Source of the DNA: Vibrio sp. Y2-5
Lineage (GTDB): Bacteria > Pseudomonadota > Gammaproteobacteria > Enterobacterales > Vibrionaceae
DNA: 64,000 nt
NCBI RefSeq assembly: GCF_014596725.1
Contig: NZ_JACVEG010000004.1
Coordinates: forward strand, 62,001-126,000
Reading direction: 5' to 3'
The notes below the pieces were generated by a model. That model searched no databases, was not told the DNA's origin, and saw only the letters and a program-made list of their open reading frames with translations. This document shows positions 9,128-16,318 of the stretch, piece after piece. Position 1 is the first letter of the stretch; every line of letters starts with the position of its first letter. Made by a program: the position numbers and the translations under genes.

Positions 9128-9751
9128 TTAAATTGTCGTCAATAATCTTTTCCATCCGTTTAAGTTTCCGTAATACTGCTCATGTGGCAACTTAACAAGA
9201 GAACCTTCATGCTCCGCAATTAGGGTAGGATATCCCGACACAGCTAAGGTTTGCATTAATGAGTGACTATGAAAAATATTCTCATCAAGTAACGTATTGC
9301 TCGAATCTGAGTTCATAAATTCAAGCCACACAGACATATCAATATCGAACTGACTAAATATTTTTTGTAGTTCGTCTAGTTTATAAACTTCCAAACCTTG
9401 GACATAATGAGCGTTTTGAATCGCTTTTAATGTTTTGAAGCAACTTACACCAAGAGATTCTGCAACCAGAATTGCCTTCGTAGGTAAGTAGGAATCAACA
9501 ATAAATTCTTCACTGTCCCGTAGGCGTGCAATGTAGCTTTCACCAAACTCAACACCAGTTAAAGCAGCAATTCTAGGGTCTGCAGTCATGATGTGTTGTT
9601 TAAATTGTTCAGAAATACTTCTTTTTTCAATCATTCCACCTGGATGAAAAATTAGTTTCATCGATGGATGTTCTTCTATTGCTTGAATTAAAGATGTAGC
9701 TCCGTAACACCAACCGCACATAGGGTCATAGAAATAATGAATATTAGTCAT
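9128..9751 (-). CDS. DsbA-family thiol oxidoreductase (cytoplasmic)
   Basis: 207 residues from the chosen ATG, which has a strong GGGAG eight bases upstream; a longer frame starts nine codons earlier without such a site. The protein opens with a thioredoxin-fold strand and FYDPMCGWCYGA, so the redox motif is CGWC, followed by a helical insert. The cis-Pro loop is SGYPTL near residue 181. There is no signal peptide, so it probably acts in the cytoplasm, like FrnE-type isomerases or GST-kappa-like proteins. The divergent LysR gene is the likely regulator. Substrate unknown. Confidence 0.82.
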   Translation of the reverse strand: MTNIHYFYDPMCGWCYGATSLIQAIEEHPSMKLIFHPGGMIEKRSISEQFKQHIMTADPRIAALTGVEFGESYIARLRDSEEFIVDSYLPTKAILVAESLGVSCFKTLKAIQNAHYVQGLEVYKLDELQKIFSQFDIDMSVWLEFMNSDSSNTLLDENIFHSHSLMQTLAVSGYPTLIAEHEGSLVKLPHEQYYGNLNGWKRLLTTI

Positions 9752-9864
9752 GTTGTCGCTCCCAAATGATGTTTTCATTAATATGCGAGCTAATATATTA
9801 AATTGATAAGTTCAGAAAAATATCTAATTATAGACATCAGTGTTTCATAAAACGTACTAATCAA

Positions 9865-10758
9865 ATGGATAGATTAAAAGCCGCAAGAGTGTTCATCGAT
9901 GTTGCACAATCAGGCAGCTTTACTATGACAGCGGAAAGACTGAGTATGTCACGACCTATGGTTACCCGTTATATAGAGTCGATGGAAGAGTGGTTAAACG
10001 TTAGGTTACTACATCGTACAACAAGAAAGGTAACTTTAACGTCAGCAGGCAAAAACTGTTTAACACAGGTGGAAAGTTGGCTACTTGCAGGTGAAGCTCT
10101 TGCCGATCTCACTCATTCTGGATCAAACGATTCACTAAAAGGCAGAATAAAAGTTTCAACCAGTATGTCTTTTGGATTTTCCCAGTTAGTACCTGCCACA
10201 AAGCTCTTCATGGACAAATATCCAGATGTAGTAGTAGATATTAATGTCGAAGATACAGTTACCGATCTGGTGGAGCAGCAGATAGACCTAGCGATAAGAA
10301 TATCTTCTAATCCTGATCCTTCATTAATTGGTAAACCAATTGCTGATTGCCACTCTGTTTTAGTCGCTTCTCCAGAGTATATAGCTGAGCATTCGGCAAT
10401 TGTTAATCCTAGAGATTTGCTGAATCATAAATGTCTTGGTTATAAACACTTCGAACAACATGTATGGCACTTAAGCCATGGTAAACAGCATGAATCTATT
10501 GAAATCGAACCTTGCTTATCTGCAAACGAGGCTACAGTACTATTAAGTGCTGCAAAGTGTGGGATGGGGGTGACACTTCAACCCACGTATCTGGTTTCTT
10601 CGGAGATCGAATCTGGTTCACTGGTTCATGTTTTACCAGATTGGCAACCAAGTAAACTCAAGATTTACGCTTTGTATTCATCTAGAAAGTATTTATCTCA
10701 AGCTGTCAGGGCTTATATCGATTTTATCTCTGAGTACTTTTCAAAGCATCGATGGTAG
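9865..10758 (+). CDS. LysR-family transcriptional regulator
   Basis: 297 residues. The N-terminal winged helix (about 1-60) reads AARVFIDVAQSGSFTMTAERL; the effector-binding domain (about 90-295) contains DLAIRIS and VLVASPEYIAEH, typical of the CrgA/AaeR-type group. It is divergent from the DsbA-family gene with 113 bases between starts, so it probably controls that gene and itself. Ligand unknown. Confidence 0.85.
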   Translation: MDRLKAARVFIDVAQSGSFTMTAERLSMSRPMVTRYIESMEEWLNVRLLHRTTRKVTLTSAGKNCLTQVESWLLAGEALADLTHSGSNDSLKGRIKVSTSMSFGFSQLVPATKLFMDKYPDVVVDINVEDTVTDLVEQQIDLAIRISSNPDPSLIGKPIADCHSVLVASPEYIAEHSAIVNPRDLLNHKCLGYKHFEQHVWHLSHGKQHESIEIEPCLSANEATVLLSAAKCGMGVTLQPTYLVSSEIESGSLVHVLPDWQPSKLKIYALYSSRKYLSQAVRAYIDFISEYFSKHRW

Positions 10759-10771
10759 CGACCATCTAGCA

Positions 10772-10888
10772 GCCCAAACAATAGATGACGATAAAGACGA
10801 ATGCCTTAAAGCAGGCATGAATGACTTTATGCTTAAACCAATGCGTATCAATGAAATTTCTTTAGTAATAGAAAGGTTTACCGTCTAA
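10772..10888 (+). pseudogene. Remnant of a response-regulator receiver domain
   Basis: Just after the LysR stop, an open frame reads AAQTIDDDKDECLKAGMN then DFMLKPMRINEI, which is the last quarter of a REC domain: the alpha-4 region, the GMND turn and the conserved Lys-Pro. The phosphoacceptor half is missing and no start or ribosome site is seen. It looks like the tail of a hybrid kinase or regulator left by a deletion near dif. Confidence 0.65.
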
Positions 10889-10926
10889 TAACTACATTTT
10901 TATCACAGATGATAAATGTAGTTATT
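10887..10926. terminator. Inverted repeat after the receiver remnant
   Basis: AATAACTACATTT pairs with AAATGTAGTTATT around a short loop. There is no clear T tract, so it may be a weak or bidirectional terminator left from the lost gene. Confidence 0.45.
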
Positions 10927-11022
10927 AGGTATTTTATGGTAAATACTAATTATGTAAAACGCAGAGGTAACAGAGTAGTTATACGTGCAATACAGGTATG
11001 TTGTTCGAATCTAGAAAACCAT

Positions 11023-11050
11023 ATTTAACATAATACATGTAATGCGCACT
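11023..11050 (-). other. dif2: dif site (XerCD recombination site) of chromosome 2
   Basis: On the minus strand: XerC arm AGTGCGCATTA, 6-bp centre CATGTA, XerD arm TTATGTTAAAT. The XerD arm is identical to E. coli dif and to the V. cholerae sites I remember; the XerC arm equals that of V. cholerae dif1. Six-base spacing is the canonical chromosomal form. It resolves chromosome dimers at division and is a common entry point for filamentous phages. Position between yciH and vxrE agrees with chromosome 2. Confidence 0.88.
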
Positions 11051-11055
11051 GTGTT

Positions 11056-12030
11056 ATGGGTTCTAATGTAGCGGCAATCGAACCGCAACTCATTGAGTTT
11101 GAATTGGTACTGCCGCTGAATCTTCATTTCCAGCATTTTGATGACCCTCATAAGTGGATGGGACTCCCCAAACGTTCCATTATCCTCATTGACGAATGCC
11201 ATCAGTTTTTTCTTCCTCGTGCTAATGGCTATCGCGTTCCTGACGCTATCGCGGCACTTGAAACACATCGACACGGTGGTTATGACTTACATTTTATTAC
11301 TCAAGATAGGACTTTATGTGATGCCAACCTAAGAAAACTGGTTGGTAAACACATTCACTTTTTCAATCCTTTTGGCGGTTCTCGCGTCACTCGTAAAGAA
11401 GCACAAAAGACCTTTGACCCAAACGACTATCACGACTCCAAACAAGCAACAAAGAAAGTCATTAAACGGGATAAATCGTTCTACGGGGTTTACTGGTCTG
11501 CGGAAATTCACACTCATAAAGGCAAAATCCCGATGATGTTTTATGTGGGACTGTTTTTGATATTGGGTATTGCGTTTGCGGTCTACACGTTCAGTAACAA
11601 GTTTTTGGTCGAAAAACCCAAAGTTGAAACGACAATCCCTGATGTATCAAGCTCTACAACGGTAAAAGATACCGGTTCTAATTCTTCTGACACCTTAGAA
11701 GAACAGCTAAAAACGCAGCTTAGCCAATTGGTCAAAGATGTTTATATATCTGGTTCAATCATGCGTGTAGGCTCTAAGTTCAAATCCTATGAATATGTTT
11801 TCTATCGTGCTACTGATGAAGCGATTTTTGACCCGTATTCGATTGGTTTGGTTGTTGAACCTATGGACAAGTGTCTTGCAAACGTAAAGCTTGGGGGCAT
11901 TGTCTACCCTATAACTTGTAACCCGTTTTATGTTCGACAAGTTGTTGAAGACACTGATGAAAGTAGTAACGATATGGAGGGACTAGGTTCAAACCCTGAT
12001 AAACATAAGCCTAATATTAAGCTGTTCTAG
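11056..12030 (+). pseudogene. zot: Zot-like filamentous phage assembly ATPase, N-terminally truncated
   Basis: 324 residues can be read, but the P-loop half of the ATPase is absent. The frame starts six bases beyond dif and opens inside the domain. Present: EFELVLP, FDDPHKWMGLP, the Walker B segment SIILIDECHQFF, ETHRHGGYDLHFITQD and FNPFGG, then a transmembrane segment (about residues 160-180) and a periplasmic tail with two Cys. Intact Zot/pI proteins are about 400 residues or more and extrude phage through the inner membrane. Loss of Walker A makes it non-functional as an ATPase. It marks an integrated and decayed inovirus. Confidence 0.8.
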
Positions 12031-12034
12031 CCCC

Positions 12035-12163
12035 GCAGGGATAAGGGAGCAAGCCTGCGACCGAGGCACCAAGCCACTCGCTAAGGTTTATTGGTTCTCT
12101 TCATTAAACTGGCGCGGTTTCTAACTGACCATGCTAACTGGTCACAAATTGCTCCCTTCCTGC
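12035..12163. other. Large stem-loop, filamentous-phage intergenic region
   Basis: GCAGG plus AAGGGAGCAA (12035-12052, three-base bulge) pairs with TTGCTCCCTT plus CCTGC (12149-12163). Inside the 96-base loop are smaller hairpins: GCCT/AGGC at 12053-12067 and TGACCA/TGGTCA at 12126-12144. Multi-hairpin blocks directly after zot are usual for phage replication origins, packaging signals or folded single-stranded attP. Which of these applies is not decidable here. Confidence 0.5.
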
Positions 12164-12288
12164 TAAGACCTCTTTCAATTATTCTTGTAAGAATGAATTA
12201 TAAGTAGTGACATTAACATACAAGTTTGTTGATATTTTTACGTATTTGCAAAATAATAAGGTAATTTTATAACCTTAGAGATTTAATT

Positions 12289-12714
12289 TTGATTGGTGAT
12301 ATTATAAAAATGAATGGTTATTCTGCGGCTTCAGTTCTATCTATGTTTGTATCTATAGTTAGCCCTGGGGTCTTAATCAGCTTTCTTTACTTCCCCGAAG
12401 TTTTTCAAAAATTAGATACAATTAAAATTACTTTGTTAATACTATCGGCATCTTCACCGATATATTTTTTAAATTGTATTATTATTTCTATATTTACCTT
12501 CCTTTACAATCATGATAAGGAGCCAAGCTATTTCGCTATAGGTTTAATTGGTTCAACGGTAACTTTCGTCGTCTACTTTATTGCTATAATTGTATCTTAT
12601 TTATCTGAATTTGGCTTTGACAAATTCCTTATTTCTCTAAGTGTAATAGAAGTTACTATAATGTTAATTATTTCTATCAATGTTTACTTGGACAAAAAAG
12701 AGTCAAAATCATAA
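12289..12714 (+). CDS. Small multi-span membrane protein, element cargo
   Basis: 141 residues from a TTG, or 134 from the ATG at 12310; neither has a strong ribosome site. About four hydrophobic segments are visible (SMFVSIVSPGVLISFLYF, ITLLILSASSPIYFL, FAIGLIGSTVTFVVYFIAII, LISLSVIEVTIMLIISINVYL) and the tail is lysine-rich. Not recognised. Very AT-rich with low-GC codon choice, unlike the flanking backbone, so it was probably acquired. Confidence 0.55.
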   Translation: MIGDIIKMNGYSAASVLSMFVSIVSPGVLISFLYFPEVFQKLDTIKITLLILSASSPIYFLNCIIISIFTFLYNHDKEPSYFAIGLIGSTVTFVVYFIAIIVSYLSEFGFDKFLISLSVIEVTIMLIISINVYLDKKESKS

Positions 12715-12752
12715 ACTAAACTAACACATAGGAAGTCATGAATTCACCATTT

Positions 12753-13595
12753 TCATGACTTTAAAAAGGTTTTTAGATTTGAATAAATAGGCATAAGTTC
12801 GTTCCCATTACATTCAGATTCGAATTCCATTAGAAATATAGCACTTATATATTTATTTTCACTATAATTTATTGGTGCCATGCAAAAATCTATGGCTTCA
12901 AATATTTTCACACAAGTAAGTTGAAACTTAATTAACACATTTTTCGGTTGACCCTTAATATAAAATGATTTTTTATCACCATTTGAATCAATGAAATCTA
13001 ATTTATTTACCCTTCCTGAAATCATGTCATCAATACTATATTCATTAATTGAATAACTAGCACACAAAATCCCAGTAATTTCATTTATTTTATTTAGATG
13101 GTTACAAAAGTTCTCATCCACAATCTCAAGTTTACTTAATATATTTGTAAATTCAATTATATATTCTATTAGGGATTCTATAATCTCTTTATTTACAATC
13201 AAGTCGCCTTTTATCGCATCTGGGTACAGTGTATTGTGTAGATGATTTGGCTCATTAAAAACATCTTCATTTTTAGATAAATATATAGAAAACTCCTCTC
13301 TATGTTTAAAATAGTTAGTGAAGTTGTTTTGACTGTTAACCAATTCTATCTGTTTTGCTGACTGCACAGACCTGTGGTTGCTTGCAATGATTGCGACTGC
13401 TGGAATTATAAGCGCTAATACACCTAGAGGTACTTTAAATATTACTAGAAGGTTATTTATTCCCTTATAACTTGGTAAGTACACAAGATCTGAATGTATT
13501 ACTATCCATATGGAAGAGCCAACACTCAGAGAAATGATTATCACAATTGTTATCCATAATGATTTGAGTTGTGTAATGCTTTTATTTGCTACCAC
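12753..13595 (-). CDS. Two-span membrane protein with cytoplasmic helical domain, element cargo
   Basis: 280 residues. Two N-terminal membrane segments (about 12-35 and 50-72) are followed by a basic turn (SNHRSVQSAKQIEL) and about 200 residues of predicted cytoplasmic helices. This layout resembles 'putative phage abortive infection' membrane proteins, but I see no diagnostic motif, so a defence role is inference. It is AT-rich and sits 11 bases in front of the broken DUF3653-like gene on the same strand. The second element carries a protein of the same plan. Confidence 0.6.
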   Translation of the reverse strand: MVANKSITQLKSLWITIVIIISLSVGSSIWIVIHSDLVYLPSYKGINNLLVIFKVPLGVLALIIPAVAIIASNHRSVQSAKQIELVNSQNNFTNYFKHREEFSIYLSKNEDVFNEPNHLHNTLYPDAIKGDLIVNKEIIESLIEYIIEFTNILSKLEIVDENFCNHLNKINEITGILCASYSINEYSIDDMISGRVNKLDFIDSNGDKKSFYIKGQPKNVLIKFQLTCVKIFEAIDFCMAPINYSENKYISAIFLMEFESECNGNELMPIYSNLKTFLKS

Positions 13596-13606
13596 TTCAA
13601 TATTTC

Positions 13607-14043
13607 CTAAATTTTTGGTTTGTTTAGATTAGTTAAAAATCGAAGCGTGATCAATTGATTACTAAAGTATGCCTGTAAAATTATTTTAGAAAGTAGTCTT
13701 GAATACTTTATTAGTTTACTAGTAGTTTTTAGCTCTAATTCTGCCCCGATTTCTAGGACACTTATTGCAGTTAATAGTCTCTGTGGCGTTATTCCTTGTC
13801 CGTTGGGGAGTACTAGATAATCACCTTGCATTTGAAATCCTTCCCAGTCGGGTTTGCTGTGCAGTTCTCTGCCTTTAATCATGCGCATAAGTCTCTTGCA
13901 TTCGGGTGGTATGTCTGTTTTACCACCGTCCCACAACTTGACTTGCCTCACAGTTTTAAACATAGTTCTGCGGTCTCTTCAACGGTTAAACCGTATAACA
14001 CTTCCCTGAAAAATAGGTTTTTGTGCATTTTGCTGTACTTCAT
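13607..14043 (-). pseudogene. DUF3653-like phage gene, copy 1, split by a frameshift
   Basis: Frame one runs from ATG at 14043 (MKYSKMHKNLFFREVLYGLT) for 31 residues to a TGA at 13948. Frame two (13963-13607, 118 residues, starting FKTVRQVKLWDGGKTDIPPE) continues the same protein. A full protein would read through ELCFKT; here the junction is GTTTAAAAC with one T fewer than needed. In the zero frame T TTA AAA is a classic slippery heptamer for -1 frameshifting, so recoding is possible. A second copy lies at 15837-16204. The family name is from memory; role probably phage regulatory. Confidence 0.65.
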
Positions 14044-14046
14044 GTT

Positions 14047-14070
14047 TTTCCACCTTGTAAAAGGTGGAAA
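14047..14070 (-). promoter_or_regulatory. RBS-sequestering hairpin before DUF3653-like copy 1
   Basis: Perfect 10-bp inverted repeat TTTCCACCTT / AAGGTGGAAA with a four-base loop. On the minus strand the Shine-Dalgarno AAGGTGG is the 3' arm, a few bases before ATG 14043. The equivalent hairpin of copy 2 shows compensatory changes. Confidence 0.6.
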
Positions 14071-14128
14071 TGTAAACCATGATTACGTTAATAATGAGAT
14101 GCTAAAACTTTGATTTATAAGGACAAAT

Positions 14129-14157
14129 ATTTACCACAAGACGAAATTATCACTACT
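14129..14157 (-). other. dif-like Xer att site B (diverged)
   Basis: Minus strand: AGTAGTGATAA, 7-bp centre TTTCGTC, TTGTGGTAAAT. The XerD arm differs from dif at two positions and the XerC arm is more diverged. It aligns over about 33 bp with the site at 16290. It lies 86 bp beyond the DUF3653-like start, and the stop codon of the next gene falls inside it. Confidence 0.65.
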
Positions 14158-14752
14158 TGTCTTTGAAGTGCTGTTCCATTGTAATGTCAGTGGCAGCGAC
14201 CACAACACAATCCAACGCAACACTTAATTCATTACCTACTGTTGCAATGATGAGCATTAATTGTTCTCTATATCTTTCATGATTGACGTGCTTAATGCGA
14301 GTTAAAGCTATAGATATACTTACCCATGTCATCATAGCTTCTGTTTTAGCAGACATTGCTAATTTAAACAGAGGGTCATCTACTGTAAACAATGCTTTTC
14401 GATAGATAATTAGAATGAGAGAATGAAACGGTTCATTGTTTACAGGTTCATCCAACTGTGTTTTTAACAAATGAAGATGTCGAGATATATAATCTTCTCT
14501 GTATCTAAGCTCGACATCTTGGGCGTTGAGCTTCATATCTGAACGCTGTAATTCAATTTGTCGAGCTAGAAATAGTAGTGAGAAGAAGACTAATATTGGA
14601 CCAAGTACTCCGCCAAAATAGCTTCCAAATTCAGCCCAGCGTTGATGATTCGCTGAAAAAGCGCCTTGGAAATGCCACCTATAAACAGCAAAAACAATTA
14701 TTATCAATATTCCTGCTATTACAACGACCTTAGTTTCCTTAGATTTCATCAT
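14153..14752 (-). CDS. Two-span membrane protein resembling AbiC-type abortive-infection proteins, element cargo
   Basis: 199 residues. Membrane segment one is about residues 8-26; segment two contains FGSYFGGVLGPILVFFSLL and runs into RQIELQRSDMKLN. The motif 'FGxYFGGVLGPI...SLL' is what I associate with the putAbiC (putative phage abortive infection) group. A cytoplasmic helical part follows. The TAG stop lies inside att site B, so the coding end abuts the element border. It is read in the same direction as the FRG gene upstream. Defence role is likely but inferred. Confidence 0.65.
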   Translation of the reverse strand: MMKSKETKVVVIAGILIIIVFAVYRWHFQGAFSANHQRWAEFGSYFGGVLGPILVFFSLLFLARQIELQRSDMKLNAQDVELRYREDYISRHLHLLKTQLDEPVNNEPFHSLILIIYRKALFTVDDPLFKLAMSAKTEAMMTWVSISIALTRIKHVNHERYREQLMLIIATVGNELSVALDCVVVAATDITMEQHFKDK

Positions 14753-14832
14753 TACCTCGTTAGCGCTAAGTGGTGAGCAACGTTAACCACCGAGAGTTGT
14801 ATATTCGTCTAGAATGCTTTGGTTAGCAGTAA

Positions 14833-15615
14833 TTACCATCTAGCGTAATCGTATTGTTCAAATCTAAAGCTATTCGCATGACCAAAACCGTCTAGGTCCG
14901 GAAATAACGTTAAATACCTAACGTCAAATGTACCAGATAATTGTTCTAGTATTTTTTGTTTATTCTTAGCTTTAATAACGAACGCGATATAATCATCTTC
15001 CTCGCTTTCTATTGCTAGGCTTCCAAATTTATTATCTACAACTCTACTATAGAGGAACTGAGCGCTTTGAGCTGCAATACGCTTAGTAACTACAGGAGGT
15101 TCCCATGTTTGAGGGTGGGTAAATATAGGTAATTTATCGAAGATTTCTTTATAAGTTCGCAGCTCTGACTTAGCTTCACCACCACCTAGTAAATCAGAAT
15201 GTATACCAAAAAGTAATCCATCTTTTTCAGGTTCAGATGAACAGGCAAACCACAAAGCGACTAACATATTTCTACTACAATCAATTAGTCTAGTCGCAGC
15301 TCCATGATGCTGAAGTTTCGCTAAAAGCTCAAAATCAGAAAGCCTCCTCCCATTTTCAAATCTGTAACCCTGATGTTCTGCTCTTGCTAAAAGTGACATC
15401 TCATAACGTTGCATATTTGATTCAGTGACGTGACTATTTTTTAGACTTAAACGTCTATATGCACCGCTGTGTATTAGCCAGTCTGCATTTCCCTGCCCAC
15501 GCCATAGGTAAACATTCCTAGATTTTGGTCTATGTTCCTGAGTAGCTGCCAAAATATCAGAAACTTTACTTGGGCAAAAAGAGCGCCCCCATAAATTGTG
15601 CTCGATAACTTTCAT
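14833..15615 (-). CDS. FRG-domain protein, element cargo
   Basis: 260 residues. The FRG signature is clear: YLWRGQGNADW near residue 37 and LLAKLQHHGAATRLIDCS near residue 97, followed by ALWFACSS. FRG proteins are common in mobile elements and defence islands; the biochemical activity is not established for most. No toxin motif beyond FRG is visible. It lies 80 bases upstream of the AbiC-like gene on the same strand, so the two may be one unit. Confidence 0.82.
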   Translation of the reverse strand: MKVIEHNLWGRSFCPSKVSDILAATQEHRPKSRNVYLWRGQGNADWLIHSGAYRRLSLKNSHVTESNMQRYEMSLLARAEHQGYRFENGRRLSDFELLAKLQHHGAATRLIDCSRNMLVALWFACSSEPEKDGLLFGIHSDLLGGGEAKSELRTYKEIFDKLPIFTHPQTWEPPVVTKRIAAQSAQFLYSRVVDNKFGSLAIESEEDDYIAFVIKAKNKQKILEQLSGTFDVRYLTLFPDLDGFGHANSFRFEQYDYARW

Positions 15616-15836
15616 ATATTTCCTAACAGTACCTTTTAGCTAAAATCGTTCTGTACTAGTTTAGAAGAGAATACATAATGTAATTATCTATCGCATTGTT
15701 TTATTTACCTAAAACAAGGTGCTAGACACAAGGTTTAGACGTGCCGGAACAACATCTCATACGAACACGTATGAATCATTAAGTGATAGAATAAAAGATA
15801 AGTTCGTGTTTAATGTATGAGCCGACACGTTCCCAG

Positions 15837-16204
15837 TTAAATCAATCTTGATAGCATGCGTGCATACTTGATTAATTTGGACGTGGTTTTGATTTCAATC
15901 TCGGATTCTATTTCTAACACGCTAATTGCAGTAAGAAGTCTCTGTGAAGTAATTTGTTGACCATTAGGAAGGATCAAATATTTTCCACGCATTTGAAACC
16001 CATTCCAATCGTGTTTGTGATGCAGTTCTCTGCCCTTAACTAATCGCATTAGTCTTTTGCATTCTGGCGGTATGTCAGTTTTTCCGCTATCCCAATACTT
16101 GACCTTCCTCACAGTTTAAAACACAGCTCTGCCGTCTCTTCGACCGTTAAGCCGCATAACACTTCCCTGAAAAATAGATTTTTGTGCATCTTATTGTACT
16201 TCAT
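15837..16204 (-). pseudogene. DUF3653-like phage gene, copy 2, split by a frameshift
   Basis: Frame one starts at ATG 16204 (MKYNKMHKNLFFREVLCGLT), 31 residues to TGA at 16109. Frame two (from about 16112, VKYWDSGKTDIPPECKRLMR, down to 15837) continues the protein. The junction is GTTTTAAAC, one A short of an in-frame reading. About 65-75 percent of residues match copy 1 by eye. Both copies are interrupted within the same run of T and A, which is odd for independent decay. Unlike copy 1, the zero-frame TTT AAA is not a full slippery heptamer. Confidence 0.65.
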
Positions 16205-16207
16205 TTG

Positions 16208-16232
16208 ATTTCACCTCTTTAAAAGGTGAAAT
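16208..16232 (-). promoter_or_regulatory. RBS-sequestering hairpin before DUF3653-like copy 2
   Basis: Inverted repeat ATTTCACCT / AGGTGAAAT with a seven-base loop, directly before ATG 16204. The Shine-Dalgarno GAGGTGA is in the 3' arm. Compared with copy 1, a C:G pair is replaced by T:A and a T:A pair by A:T, so the structure is kept while the sequence changes. Confidence 0.6.
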
Positions 16233-16289
16233 GTAAATTAAAGTTTCATTAAAGATTTACACTTAAATGCCTGAAATCTAATTAATTTG

Positions 16290-16318
16290 ATTTACCATAA
16301 GGCGAAATAATGCGCACT
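16290..16318 (-). other. dif-like Xer att site C
   Basis: Minus strand: XerC arm AGTGCGCATTA (identical to the dif at 11023), 7-bp centre TTTCGCC, XerD arm TTATGGTAAAT (one change from dif). It lies 86 bp beyond the copy 2 start codon, exactly as site B does for copy 1. Likely the right border of the element array. Confidence 0.8.

Larger units (their letters stand above)
11023..16318. mobile_element. Composite of Xer-integrated elements between three dif-like sites
   Basis: Bounded by dif (11023-11050) and a dif-like att (16290-16318), with a further att at 14129-14157, all in the same orientation. Contents: a truncated filamentous-phage zot, a phage-type stem-loop, cargo genes and two copies of a phage-type DUF3653-like gene. 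The part from 12.2 to 14.1 kb is visibly more AT-rich than the backbone. No integrase gene is present, as expected for elements that use host XerCD. The exact left end of the second element is not clear. Confidence 0.7.

Noticed and set aside
10628..10771. First part of the open frame that leads into the receiver remnant
   Set aside because: It overlaps the end of the LysR gene in another frame and has no REC-like residues; a shadow.
12203..12231. AGTAGTGA followed by CATTAACATACAAG, looking like an inverted att site at the left end of the second element
   Set aside because: Only the first eight or nine bases match site B; the XerD half does not. Too weak to call.
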